From contig CM077828.1 in assembly GCA_039720395.1 (NCBI GenBank), positions 22,548,717 through 22,612,716 of the forward strand: a DNA stretch of 64,000 nt. The letters run 5' to 3'. Shown one piece after another: positions 10,442 through 21,200 of this stretch (its first letter is position 1; each line of letters opens with the position of its first letter). A model generated the notes under the pieces. It made no database searches and had not been told where the DNA came from. It was given only the letters and a program-made list of their open reading frames with translations. The DNA is from Liquidambar formosana (Eukaryota > Streptophyta > Magnoliopsida > Saxifragales > Altingiaceae). The position numbers and the translations under genes are program-made.

Positions 10442-12757
10442 CTAATCGCAAACCCGACGCATTCCAATGCCATATATCAATTTCTTGAATGTTGACGATG
10501 GTAAGGCCTTGGTGAATAAATTCGCAAGATTATCAGTGGAACGTATTTGCTTCACATCAATTTCATGCCTCTGTTGGAGTTCATGAGTGTAGAAGAACTT
10601 TGGTGAAATGTGTTTGGTTCTATCACCTTTGATGTACCCTTCTTGAATTTGTGCAATACATGCAACATTATCTTCATAAATTGTTGTTAGCATACTTTTA
10701 ATCAGAGGTAACCCACATGTGTCTCGAATGTGATGGATTACAAATCTTAACCATACACATTCACGACTTGCTTCATGGAGTGCAAGTATCTCAGAGTGAT
10801 TAGAAGATGTAGCAATTAAAGTCTGCTTTGTAGATCGCCAAGAGATCGCTGTATTGCCACATGTAAATACATACCCTGTTTGTGAGCGAGCTTTGTGAGG
10901 ATCAGAAAGGTATCCAGAATCTGCATATCCTTCTAAACAAGGACCACGGGCTAATTCCTTTGAGTAAAACAAACCCATATTTGTAGTTCCACGAAGGTAG
11001 CGTAAAATATGTTTAATACCATTCCAGTGTTGTCGAGTTGGAACAGAACTGAATCTTGCTAATAAGTTGACTGAAAATGCTATATCAGGCCTAGTGCATT
11101 GTGCTAAATATAACAAAGCACCTATTGCACTAAGATATGGTACTTCAGGACCAAATAGCATTTCATTATCTTCTTTGGGACGAAATGGATCTTTCTTAAT
11201 ATCAAGAGATCGAACCACCATGGGAGAACTTAGTGGATGCGCTTTATCCATATTAAAACGTTTCAATACTTTTTCGGTATAAGCTGATTGATGGATAAGA
11301 ATTCCATTTGATTTATGCTCGATCTGCAGGCCGAGACAATATTTTGTTCTCCCTAAATCTTTCATCTCAAATTCTTTTTTCAAATATTCAGCAGCTTTCA
11401 TGAGCTCTTCAGGAGTCCCAATTAAATTTATATCATCAACATAGACTGCAATGATGGCGAATCCAGATTCTGATTTCTTTATAAATACACAAGGGCATAT
11501 AGGATTATTAATATATCCTTCTTTAACTAAGTACTCACTGAGACGATTATACCACATTCTTCCAGATTGTTTTAATCCATACAAGGATCGTCTCAGTTTA
11601 ATTGAGTACATATTTTGTGGTTGTGATGTATTTGCTTCAGGCAATTTGAATCCTTCAGGGATCTTCATATATATATCTGCATCTAACTTTCCATATAAAT
11701 ATGCAGTAACTACGTCCATAAGACACATGTCAAGTCCTTCTGAGACTGACAGACTAATTAAATATCGAAATGTAATGGCATCCATTACAGGTGAATATGT
11801 TTCTTCATAATCAATCCCAAGTCTCTGCAGGAAACCTTGTGCTACTAAACGAGCTTTATATCTGACGATCTCATTTTTATCATTACGCTTTCTTACAAAC
11901 ACCCATTTGTAACCCACGGGTTTCATATCATTGGGTGTTAGGACTACAGGTTCAAATACTTTACGTTTTTCTAGCGAATCCAATTCTGCTTGGATTGCTT
12001 CTTTCCACTTTAACCAATCAGGTCTACTGTGACATTCGTCTACAGTGCGTGGTTCGAGATCATCATCATCTTTCGAAATTTCAGTAGCTACTGCGAAAGA
12101 AAATACATCATTAATAACCACTTCTGAGCGATCCCACAATTCTTTTGTACTTGTATAGTTTATGGAAATTTCTTCATTTCCATGTACATATGCCTCTTTA
12201 TTGTTTTCTGTCTCTTCAGGGACATTTTCCTCTTCAGGAGTTATTAAATCAGAATTTGTGGAAATATTTATTTCTTGTTCAATAGCCTCTTCCGGAGTAC
12301 TATTTTCTATATTTTGTTGCCCTTTTATTTTCCTCTTCCGGGGAACTAAATCTTTTGAACCCAAGGGTCTACTACGCTTCAGGCGTGTAGTAGATGATTC
12401 ATTTGCTGCAATAATAGTAGACTTACCAATTGGTACATTGATCTTTGCTGGTGTGTTTGCAGCCGGTATATAAGACTTAGTTATTTTTGCTGCGTCTGTA
12501 AATGCATCTGGCATTTGATTAGCAATCTTCTGAAGATGAGTGATCCTCTGTACTTCAGTTTCACATTGAGCAGTACGTGGATCAAGATGGGACAAAGATG
12601 GTACATTCCAAGAAAGTTCACGTCGTTCTTCTATCAGTAGATTTCCTCCTCCTAACGACGGGAACTGTGTTTCATCAAAATGACAATCTGCAAATCTTGC
12701 CAAAGCACTAGTACTTCTCCAATGGCAGAATAGAATTAATAGATAGCCGTTCATCAA
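10442..12757 (-). CDS. Copia pol remnant: integrase C-terminus, reverse transcriptase, RNase H
   Basis: An uninterrupted frame of 771 codons encoding the C-terminal part of a Ty1/copia polyprotein. From about residue 20, RFADCHFDET matches the tail of copia integrase. A variable acidic linker follows. The reverse transcriptase (roughly residues 240-490) includes VGYKWVFVRKRN, KARLVAQGF and the catalytic YVDD motif. The RNase H (roughly 610-750) shows ADSGYLSD, the S-E-I-L-A-L acidic site and YEDNVACI. The frame ends RRVCD. The first 18-20 residues are unrelated to integrase, so they mark the deletion junction and the true polyprotein start is lost. No stop or frameshift interrupts the rest, consistent with a recent insertion or recent loss of function. 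Without gag, protease and integrase core it could move only with help from related elements. Confidence 0.9.
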   Translation of the reverse strand: MMNGYLLILFCHWRSTSALARFADCHFDETQFPSLGGGNLLIEERRELSWNVPSLSHLDPRTAQCETEVQRITHLQKIANQMPDAFTDAAKITKSYIPAANTPAKINVPIGKSTIIAANESSTTRLKRSRPLGSKDLVPRKRKIKGQQNIENSTPEEAIEQEINISTNSDLITPEEENVPEETENNKEAYVHGNEEISINYTSTKELWDRSEVVINDVFSFAVATEISKDDDDLEPRTVDECHSRPDWLKWKEAIQAELDSLEKRKVFEPVVLTPNDMKPVGYKWVFVRKRNDKNEIVRYKARLVAQGFLQRLGIDYEETYSPVMDAITFRYLISLSVSEGLDMCLMDVVTAYLYGKLDADIYMKIPEGFKLPEANTSQPQNMYSIKLRRSLYGLKQSGRMWYNRLSEYLVKEGYINNPICPCVFIKKSESGFAIIAVYVDDINLIGTPEELMKAAEYLKKEFEMKDLGRTKYCLGLQIEHKSNGILIHQSAYTEKVLKRFNMDKAHPLSSPMVVRSLDIKKDPFRPKEDNEMLFGPEVPYLSAIGALLYLAQCTRPDIAFSVNLLARFSSVPTRQHWNGIKHILRYLRGTTNMGLFYSKELARGPCLEGYADSGYLSDPHKARSQTGYVFTCGNTAISWRSTKQTLIATSSNHSEILALHEASRECVWLRFVIHHIRDTCGLPLIKSMLTTIYEDNVACIAQIQEGYIKGDRTKHISPKFFYTHELQQRHEIDVKQIRSTDNLANLFTKALPSSTFKKLIYGIGMRRVCD

Positions 12758-12759
12758 TT

Positions 12760-13424
12760 CTTCAAGGTTTGCTTAGGCAATTGGCACTATTGGGAGTGCC
12801 TTTAATTAAACTAACGCATGCCAAAATGGGGCTAGGATTCTTAATGGGCTGCAGAGACAATCTCCAGTTGGTCTCTCTAGTTCTCAAAATGCTACTAATA
12901 AGTAGCAAAAAATCTGTAATCTGCTCCAAGTACAATGACCAAATCTGAAATTTTAGTGAAAACAATTTGTGATGCGTATAAATGAATTTTTATATGTTCA
13001 ATCCAAAAAGAAATGGGCTTTGGGGTTTATATCACTTAAAAGTATATCAAATGTACTTTGTAACCTCAAAATTTGGTAGAGAAATACCTAGCAAAACCCA
13101 TTCAAAAATATTTTTCAATATTGAGTTGGTGCTATCTAGCAGAAATCCCAGATTCAGGTGTACTATGAAATAATTACGCAAAAAATACCAAATGGTCACC
13201 CAATGACACGAAAATTGGTAGGATGTTAGCCCAACAAGTCAGTGACAAAATCCAATTCGTTTCATCTCAAAATCATAACTAGAACTAAAGTTATGAATTA
13301 AATGGTAAAATGGGTTCGTGCTGTCAACACAGTATAACACACAAAACCTCAACCAAGTATTTACTTAAAACACTTATCTCGTAAGTTTATTCTATAAACC
13401 GATGCTTATTTCTTCAGTGTCATT
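12760..13424 (-). other. Copia internal region at the deletion junction, no recognisable coding
   Basis: Between the hairpin arrays and the pol remnant the expected gag-protease-integrase genes are absent. Short open frames on either strand show no gag zinc knuckle and no protease or integrase motif. Confidence 0.55.
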
Positions 13425-13692
13425 CCACTTCTAGTGGTTTGGTATTTTATTTTTCCACACCAAATATATTCATTCCACTTCTGGTGGTTTGATATTTCAT
13501 TGCTCCACTTCTAGTGGTTTGGTATTTCATTAATCCACTTCTAGTGGTTTGGTATTTTATTACTCCACTTCTAGTGGTTTAGTATTCCACTTCTAGTGGT
13601 TTAGTATTTCATTGCTCCACTTCTAATGGTTTGATATGTCATTAATCTACTTCTGGTGGTTTGGTATTCCATTATTCCACTTCTGGTGGTTT
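13425..13692 (-). repeat. Nine-copy array, mostly 30-bp period, with a CCACTTCTAGTGG hairpin core
   Basis: Units begin at about 13425, 13475, 13505, 13535, 13565, 13587, 13617, 13647 and 13677, so the spacing is 30 bp except one 50 and one 22. Each unit carries CCACT-TCT-AGTGG or a near variant, a 5-bp stem with a 3-nt loop, followed by TTTGGTATTTCATT-like sequence. The array lies in the transcribed leader of the copia element. Confidence 0.9.
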
Positions 13693-13994
13693 TTATCATA
13701 AAATGACATACTTTAAGCTGACACAGTGAAGTTACCAGTAAATCTGAGAGAAGTTGACTGACAACAGAGGTGACGTTGACAGTCAATTCGTAGTAAAACA
13801 AGAGCAGATTTTTGTGTGTTCTTCTATGCTAACTAAAGCAAAAGTTAAGACGCACCCACGAATTTTCACCAAAATTTTACCAGCATTTAAAGAAGTTGCA
13901 TAACACAGAATAGAGAAATATATTACTCAATTTAATTTGGTCATCATTGACCATCACTTTATTCAATTAAATTGAGACTTTATTCATTATTTCT

Positions 13995-14335
13995 AAAACT
14001 TCAGGTTTTGAAATTTGTCTCTTACTTCAAGAAGAGAAATATGAATAATAACCCCTTTCTTATAATAGAAAACTTCAGGTTTTTATATTTATCTCTTGCT
14101 TCAAGAAGAGAATATATGAACAACAACTTTTCTTATAGAAAATTTTGGAGATTGAAATTTGTTTCTTCCTTCATGAAGATAACATGTAAATAATAACTTT
14201 TCACATAGAAAACTTCAAGTTTTCAAATCTTTCTCTTACTTCAAGAAGAGAAAATGAATCATCACTCCTTTTATTTATTTATAAAACTTCAAGTTTTATT
14301 TTTAAATCTTCTCTTACTTCAGGAAGAGAAGATGG
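13995..14335 (-). repeat. Five-copy array, 70-74-bp period, with two palindromes per unit
   Basis: Units begin at about 13995, 14069, 14139, 14209 and 14283. Each has an AAAACTTCAAGTTTT-type palindrome (perfect in units 4 and 5) and a CTCTTACTTCAAGAAGAG segment able to form a second short hairpin. The units are diverged, so the array is older than the insertion. Confidence 0.85.
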
Positions 14336-14374
14336 ATTCATCCATTCAAGTATATAATTTAGAGTAAAAACCAA

Positions 14375-14470
14375 TCCACAACCAAATTGGTTAAGAGCAT
14401 ACCAACTTACCACAATCAAATTGGTTTAGAACGTACCAACTTACCAACTTACCACAACCAAATTGGTTAA
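14375..14470 (-). repeat. Three-copy array with an AACCAAATTGGTT palindrome
   Basis: AACCAAATTGGTT (6-bp stem, 1-nt loop) occurs at 14380-14392 and 14456-14468. A variant, AATCAAATTGGTT, lies near 14414. The spacers contain TACCAACTTACCA. This is the repeat array closest to the 5' LTR and primer-binding region. Confidence 0.8.
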
Positions 14471-14533
14471 GAAAGAAGATGGTGGTAGTATGATATTGCT
14501 CACAAATTCCTTGAGCAATTCGTGCTGATAATG

Positions 14534-14851
14534 TGTTGTAAAACCAAGAATTTAGAACAAGTTATGAGGAGAATAAATTTCTCATTCATCTTCTTTGATT
14601 TCCATCTGAATGTATAAACATTATACAAGGATCAGCAAAACTCTTTGAGACACACTGCCTCAGTCTCCTCCCTTCATTCTCTCCGAATACCTTCTCTTCT
14701 TCTTTCTCCCCTTCCCCTTTTATCTTTGTTTGCATTTGGTCCTCATGATGGGATTACCTAACCCACTTATGAAGTGGTGTTCCCATTATCACAAAGTGGA
14801 GGGGGTGTGGACATCCACTCAATGTCCACTCAATGTTTAATATTTATAACA
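14534..14851 (-). repeat. 5' LTR of the copia element (right copy)
   Basis: 318 bp, TG...CA ends, followed on the minus strand by the primer-binding-like site TTATCAGCAC. This weakly resembles the complement of initiator tRNA-Met, which copia elements usually use. Confidence 0.95.
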
Positions 14852-15145
14852 CGTCAAGTATTCTAGCATGACAAATTGATAGTTATGTCATTAGAAGAAA
14901 AAAGTAAAGAAAAATTAAAGGATCAGTTTTTCTTATCACAAATGAGATAACTATAAAAATAATGCTGTTAAATCTGGTCCCCGACTTATTTACAAAGATG
15001 TAGCATTCAAATTTTTTTTTGGGTTTATGTATTTATTAATTACAATACTATTATTGACATGTCAACTAGTAAACAAGGTATGTTTAAAATTGTACATACT
15101 CTTTATACTTCTACTCATCATGATGACCCTTCTACATTTTTTTTA

Positions 15146-16740
15146 AGGGTAAAATGCAAAAAAAAACCCTCCTATTATTACCCATTTTGCAGGATACCCC
15201 ACCTCTAGTAAAAAACCAACCAAAAAACCCCCCATATTGATTAGGGTTGGCAAATTGCCCCCTACCGTCCAGTCAACGTTAGTTTTCTAACGAAAAAAGA
15301 CACATGATTGGCACATGACACTAATTATTATACTTTTATGACAAAAATACCCTTTTCTATATTGTTTTCTCTCTCTTCCTCTACCCCTTCCACCATTCTT
15401 GTTGACGACCAACATTGCCGTCAGTAAGCCATTGTTCTTCTTAATCAAGGCCCCCAAAAATTTTTTTAAAAAATGTAGAGAAATGAAGAAGGGGCTTGGC
15501 TCTCCATTTTACCAAAAAAAAAAAATAAAAAATAAAACAAAAAAAAAAAGATGAAAAAGAAGGGATCGAGATCCGACGAGATCTCAGATCAGAGGAGATC
15601 TGATCCATGGCACAACCCCACAACCAAAACAAAAAACAATGTCGTCGGTGAGTCAATACCACCATACACCTCAACGCCATCAATTTGATACATGGCACAA
15701 CCCCACAACCAAAACAAAACATAAAAATAAAAACAAAATAAAAAATAAAAAATAAAAAGAGAGAGAGAGAGATACCTCAGATCGAAACTGTAGAAAATCT
15801 CAAATCAGAAGAGATGAAGTTATTTATCATCACCACACCATCAGATCTAGACAAGCATAAGGGACGTGCTTTCTAGCTTCAGTACAATCTGATATTTAAT
15901 GGGTTTTTCTTTTTGGGTTCTTCTATATTGATGGGTTTTCCTTAGTTTGGTTGGTGGAAATGGCAAGAATTGCTAGATGTGAAAAATTGGAGGGAGGCAT
16001 CGCGGTAGATGGTAGTAGTGGTACTGCTGGTTTGCCATATGGGAATGTTGTTGTAGCTAGGGCGACGGCGATGAAATGGGTTCCGACGAAGTAAATTGAA
16101 TTGTGGGGGGTGAGTGACGAGGGTGAGGGTGGTAACCACCATCATCGCGACTCTCCATGGCAATGCCGGGACAAACCCACGATGGTTGGGGGTTGGAGTT
16201 GGTTGCGACTGGTGAGAGTTCTCAAAGATGGAGGTTTTACAGTGAGATCTGTGATAGGCGAGTGGAAAGGAGAATGAAAGAGATCTTCTCTATTCCGATG
16301 AGTTCATTGCCCATGCACACTATTTTTTCCAGCAATGAAACAAAAAAATTTTGCAGATCTGAATTTGGGTGCGTCTTACAATGAGGTGGTGGCGCTAAGG
16401 GGTCTGCGGCGAAATGGAGGAGGGAGCGGCAGTGTGGGCACACCGTGCTGTTGCTTGTGCGATGTGGGCACGCCGTGCCATTGCAGCAGCGGTGTGGGCA
16501 TGATCGGAGCTTTTACAGAGGAGGAGGAAAACGATACTGTTTCTTATATAATTATTAAAAACCATTTATAAATGTTAAATATTAATATTTTATTATTTTT
16601 CCGTATAGGGGTACAATGGACTTTTAACATTGCTGTTAACGGCGTACCCCCCTAGCACAATATAGGAGGTTTTTTTTTAAAGGGGGGTATCCTGCAAAAT
16701 GGGTAACAATAGAGGGGTTTTTTTTTTTGCATTTTACCCT
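15146..16740. mobile_element. Non-autonomous Mutator-like element (MULE), 1.6 kb
   Basis: Starts AGGGTAAAATGC and ends with its inverse complement. The inverted repeats are close for about 60 bp (both contain TACCCATTTTGCAGGATACC) and weaker for another 70 bp. The flanks carry a perfect 9-bp target duplication TTTTTTTTA (15137-15145 and 16741-16749), the size expected for Mutator elements. No transposase is visible. The interior has a GC-richer part (about 15940-16540) and a direct repeat containing TGGCACAACCCCACAACC (about 15607 and 15694), so captured host sequence is possible. Confidence 0.85.
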
Positions 16741-16749
16741 TTTTTTTTA

Positions 16750-17640
16750 TGACTTTCTTAAATGCTAAATTAAAGAAAGACAGAGGAGTCGTTTGATTTT
16801 CTTGAAACAATTAAACAAACCTATTTTGTTTCACACCAACATACAATATAAATTTTAGTGAATTAAAAATATCATTAAGTTTAGGATTTTGAAAATATTT
16901 TCTTGTTTAAAGAGCTATAATTAAAAAATGAATAAATAAATATTTCGATTGGAATAAGACCTTAGATACTCCTAATGGTCAACTTGAAAAAAAGCTAAAA
17001 TATCAATGTAATTTTTGCTTTCAAAAGTAATAGAGTAAAAATATATGATATTTCTTTTATGATGAAGTGGCAAAAATTGATTAATGCTAGAACTTACTAT
17101 TTGTAATAAACTAATACACTATAGCATTGAATCGCATATATACGAGGGAGACAATCTACACTTAATAAAAAATTGGTTTTCCCTCGCACGTGAAATAAAT
17201 TAACATAATTTAAACTAAATCCCATTTAACTTGATAAGCTCGTTATTAATTTAAATAATTAAATTATACATACTAGTTTAATAAAATATTCTTTCAGAAA
17301 AAATGAATTTAAATGCAAAATTTATTTTTAAACTCAGTTAATTTATCCAGCTAAATTTAAAGCAGCATGAGTGATGCGTCTTCTTGACACGTTTGCTTCG
17401 TCAAAACCAACGGAGGCAACAACCACGCTTCTCAAAATTTAGAAGCGGTCGCCGTTCTTGGCGACACCGCTTGAAGAAGCCGCCGATTAGGATATACTCT
17501 TTTTTGACTGAAATACCCCCTGGTCTTTCTCATAAGTACAAAACTATCACACAGACCAGACAGAGAGGGACACTGGTAGGGAGAGTTGAAGCGTTTCAGA
17601 GGAGTGAGGAAGTGGATGACTGACAAGAAAAAGAGTAACC
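16750..17640 (+). promoter_or_regulatory. Upstream region of AFP copy 1
   Basis: AT-rich to about 17360, then a GC-richer block (17370-17640) with no clear reading frame. It immediately precedes the G-box and TATA box of AFP copy 1 and is most simply its promoter region. Confidence 0.4.
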
Positions 17641-17669
17641 GTACATGATATGGACATCCCCACTGCTTA

Positions 17670-17707
17670 CCACGTGGCGATTTCGATATGTGTTGTCATC
17701 TATAAAG
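17670..17707 (+). promoter_or_regulatory. G-box/ABRE and TATA box of AFP copy 1
   Basis: CCACGTGGCG at 17670-17679 is a perfect G-box/ABRE core. TATAAAG follows at 17701-17707. The spacing and the pyrimidine-rich leader just downstream fit a core promoter starting transcription around 17730. An ABA-responsive element suits a family acting in ABA feedback. Copy 2 lacks this entire region. Confidence 0.65.
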
Positions 17708-17808
17708 CTATGAATCTCCCCTCCCCTTTTGTTCTCTCTCCTCCTCTCTCATGTTTGTTTCCTCTCATACTCTGTTTTTCCGGCGGCGAAGTCTCGGCGG
17801 GATTCTTC

Positions 17809-17844
17809 ATGATGGGTGAAGCTCTCGTCCAGTTTCTGCTTTAA
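17809..17844 (+). CDS. Upstream ORF in the AFP copy 1 leader, 11 aa
   Basis: ATGATGGGTGAAGC opens an 11-codon frame (peptide MMGEALVQFLL) ending in TAA at 17842-17844. It lies about 20 bp before a good donor (CCTT|GTAAGC, 17861). It would sit in the first leader exon and could dampen translation of the main ORF. AFP copy 2 does not have it. Confidence 0.35.
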   Translation: MMGEALVQFLL

Positions 17845-17860
17845 TCAATCATAACACCTT

Positions 17861-18025
17861 GTAAGCTTAACTGGGTTTCTTCCCTTTTGCCCTATCTCTC
17901 TCTCTCTCTCTCTGTGAAAGTATAGGTGTGTATATGGGTATATGTTTGCATCCTGGGTAGGGTGATTTTGTACTGAAATTCAGCTTTCTAACCAAATTTC
18001 TATGTTTTTCGTTCCTTAAAACAAC

Positions 18026-18090
<65 letters not shown>

Positions 18091-18203
18091 GCACACATGC
18101 ACATATCTATTGAGCTAGATTTTTCAGTTGGGTGTGTTTGATTTCAAGCTCAAATTCTACCACCTAACCAAGTTTCTCACTTTCTTTGATTTCTTGTAAA
18201 CAG
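17861..18203 (+). other. Predicted 5'-UTR intron of AFP copy 1, CT/TA microsatellites
   Basis: Donor CCTT|GTAAGC and acceptor TTCTTGTAAACAG|AAGAGC bound a 343-bp intron. It contains CT runs (about 17896-17915 and 18031-18073) passing into a TA run. The left breakpoint of the segmental duplication (18182) lies 22 bp before its 3' end. Confidence 0.6.
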
Positions 18204-18262
18204 AAGAGCATAGAACAAGCGTTTCTGCTTCACTTCTTCACTTTCTCTTTATTCTTTACACA

Positions 18263-21200
18263 ATGGGTGAAGCAAACAGGCATGAGGTTGCTAAGATCAA
18301 CGCTTCCCTGCAAACCAATGGAAACCCAATAAATCCTTTACAGAGATTCAGCCCCCAAAGGCATTTAGATTCGGAACAACTAGACCTCAATCTTAGTCTC
18401 TCTTTAGGTCGATCTCACAGTGAAATCCCCAAAGAAAAGCCCCCAATTCGGTCATCTTCGGTCGCCGGAATTATGATCCGGAACGAAAATGCCGGCGAAT
18501 TCGCTACTCCGCCGCAGCCGCCGGCTTCGTTTCTTTCATTGTCGAGGTCGTGCTCTTTGCCAACGGAGGGAGAGCAAGAGCGGTGGAAGGTTAAGGAGTT
18601 GCAGTCAGTGAGGAGAATGGAGGCCAAGAGAAGGATGGTGGAGAAGCAGAGGAGTGGCAGAGTAACCCCTGAAGAAGACAAGTCTCCGGTGGGAGAGGCG
18701 GTGGATCCGGCTGAAGTGGCGGCTTGGGCTGCTGCTTCAGCTGCGAATAGCGCCGCGCTTTGCCGTGCTATTGTTAAAATCAAAGCCCAGAACATGTTAG
18801 CCGCAAACCAAACAAGCCAAGGTATCACATTAGTACATTACTCATATGCTTATATTTATTTGCTGTTAGCAGATTTAATTCATAATTTTTTTGTACATTG
18901 TTGAATTTTAGCAGTATTTGCTTCTGTTTTATATGGTTTTTGGTGAAATTCGATGTAGTGGATCTGTTTGCATGGTTTAGGAATCTTCTAAATTGTTTGA
19001 TGGGGAAATTCCAATCTCTTTTTCCTCTTTTTTCTTTGGGTTACAAAAGCTCTCCCTTTTCTGCTTTTTCCGACACCGAACAATACAAAATGATGATTGT
19101 TAAACAGGTCTGTGTAATATTTGATAACAAATCCATTCAGCAAATTGACAGAGAAAAAGAAAACAATACAGATAAGAGTGGTATAGAATCTCAACCTGGC
19201 CGTGTATCAAACAAAATAGGTACTTTGACTTCATAGTGCAATCCAAAAACCCACAATACTAAAGTTCTGCGAACATAGGTGGTCACGCGTTTTTTACGTG
19301 TTATCCACATAATTTAGGGTCCAAACATTCTGCCAAATACTGGCTAACATGAAGTTCCAATAAAATTTGAGACATAATTAATTAATTATGTTGGAGTAAC
19401 TACTTATTTGAATGCAAGTATGTATCTTCTAACTTTCTAAATTCTCACTATAATGGAAATAGAAAGGTTGACTCTGTGTTGTATTCTAACAGTTTAAGCT
19501 AAAGCATAAGATATAAGGACATCCAGTGAATATGCCTCTTCGTCTGTAGTTTCTGTTTCTTTTCATAAATAAGAACCAATTACACTAATTGATTAAAACC
19601 TAGAATTTTTTTAAAACTAATCTGAAGAACTAGCTTCTATCATTTTACTGCACAACTTTGTTCACGAAAATTTCCTATGGATTTTGTTTATAGTTCTTTA
19701 ATTCTTTTAATTATGAATTCACTAATGCTTTGTTTGGTTGCCCATAAGTTGTAGGGAGAAAAAAAAAGGGGGTAAATTCTTGTTGAACTCAGCAACAGTT
19801 GGAGCATAAATAAAATGAGTCTATTAGATGTCCCTAAGGAATTGAACAAGTGCTTTCATCCATTGTCTTCTAATAGGATTTAAAATTAGTCATCGTATAT
19901 TTGGTAGCACTTAGATGAGACCATTAACTATGGTATGGCCCAGATACCAGATTGGTAACATACAGTTACAGGCAATTCACAAGTATTAAACATGGCAGTA
20001 GAACTTCATAATAGAATTGCTAGAACTCAAATCACCCTGTATAAGAGGAGGCAAGTAGTTATATGCTATCAAACTCTTGCGGCTTCGATGCTAAATGTAT
20101 GTGCTTAATTAGGAGATTTCTCTTTTCTGCCATACTTTTCCATTTTCCATTTTATACGTTCTCTCCTTTTTGTTTATTTGTTGAGACTTTTTGTCCTTTC
20201 CTATCTTGGGTTTTTGGAGTTTGAATTTATGAGTGAGTATTTTCCAGAACAAAGATAATGGCGCTAGAAAATAAAACGATTTTGAAGATGGTCATCATCC
20301 TGTCTTGGTAACAGTGGTAAGACAATCCTCTCTAAGGGCATGACCAAAGTCAGAATTTGGGGTTCAAAAGCATGAGCTGTCCCTTTTGGAGTGGTAGAAC
20401 TTCCACCAGTACAGTTACCAGAAAGGGTAGAGAGATGAACAAACACAACAAGAGAATCTAATCAGCCTGACTAATGTACAATTTTGATTCCAACCCCAAA
20501 TGAACAAAATACAAAACAACAAAATAAGCCTTCCCAACAATGCAAAATCCAATCCCAGGTTGAGAAGGAAGAAACAGAAATCAATAGAAATGTGTAAAAG
20601 GTTAACCATAATGTTTTCACATATATAGGCGCTTGTGCTGTTGAGATAGCAACTTCAAGTTAATAAATGGCATGTATCATGTATGAATTGGAGTGCTTTG
20701 GTATTTTGTGCAACGAATGTAGTGTTTATTTGGTTTTGAATACTCCTTTCCAATGAAAGTATGTGTACTTTAATATAATTCCGATTTTCAGATATGCAGT
20801 CCTTTCGATCTTATTTTCTCTTTACTTCATGAACCACCATCTATAAAATTTTTGGAAATTGTTTCTTTTTGTGTTTTTGACTTTGTATAGTTCAGACTAG
20901 ATTTTACAGCTACTGAGCTAAAATGAAAGGTATGAAAATCTCAATTTCTATTGAATTGATGAATATTAATATCTCATTTATGGTCTTTCTCTATGTGTTA
21001 TATAAGATTATATCATTCATTTAACATAAGTTTTATTTAGAAGCATTATATATATATATATATATTTATATAATTCAGTCCATAGAAACATCCTTGATGA
21101 CTGTCTTAGTAAAATGCACGCCCGCGCGCACACACACACACACACACTCACACTTATAACTCACTTTGTGGTGACATTCCTTGATGATTATCTTAGTAAG

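Larger units (their letters stand above)
9856..14851 (-). mobile_element. Ty1/copia LTR retrotransposon, internally deleted, minus orientation
   Basis: Two 318-bp direct LTRs (9856-10173 and 14534-14851), each bounded by TG...CA, enclose the element, and a perfect 5-bp target duplication CGTCA flanks it (9851-9855 and 14852-14856). On the minus strand the order is 5' LTR, primer-binding-like TTATCAGCAC (about 14520-14531), repeat-rich leader, partial pol, polypurine tract AAGGGGGAG (10174-10182), 3' LTR. Gag, protease and most of integrase are missing, so the element is non-autonomous. The LTRs differ at two positions as I count them, which indicates a recent insertion. Confidence 0.95.

Noticed and set aside
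10442..12757. Plus-strand open frames inside the copia pol region (for example 11451-11810)
   Set aside because: They are antisense shadows of the reverse transcriptase frame with no motifs of their own.
13425..13692. Reading the 30-bp repeat array as a CRISPR
   Set aside because: Spacers are not unique, units are nearly contiguous and the array lies inside a plant retrotransposon leader.
18415..18828. 137-codon antisense open frame over AFP exon 1, also in copy 2
   Set aside because: It is a by-product of the GC-rich AFP coding sequence; it has no recognisable domain and is duplicated only because the locus is.
20415..20609. Hydrophobic minus-strand frame inside the AFP intron
   Set aside because: No splice or promoter context and low-complexity composition; chance open frame.
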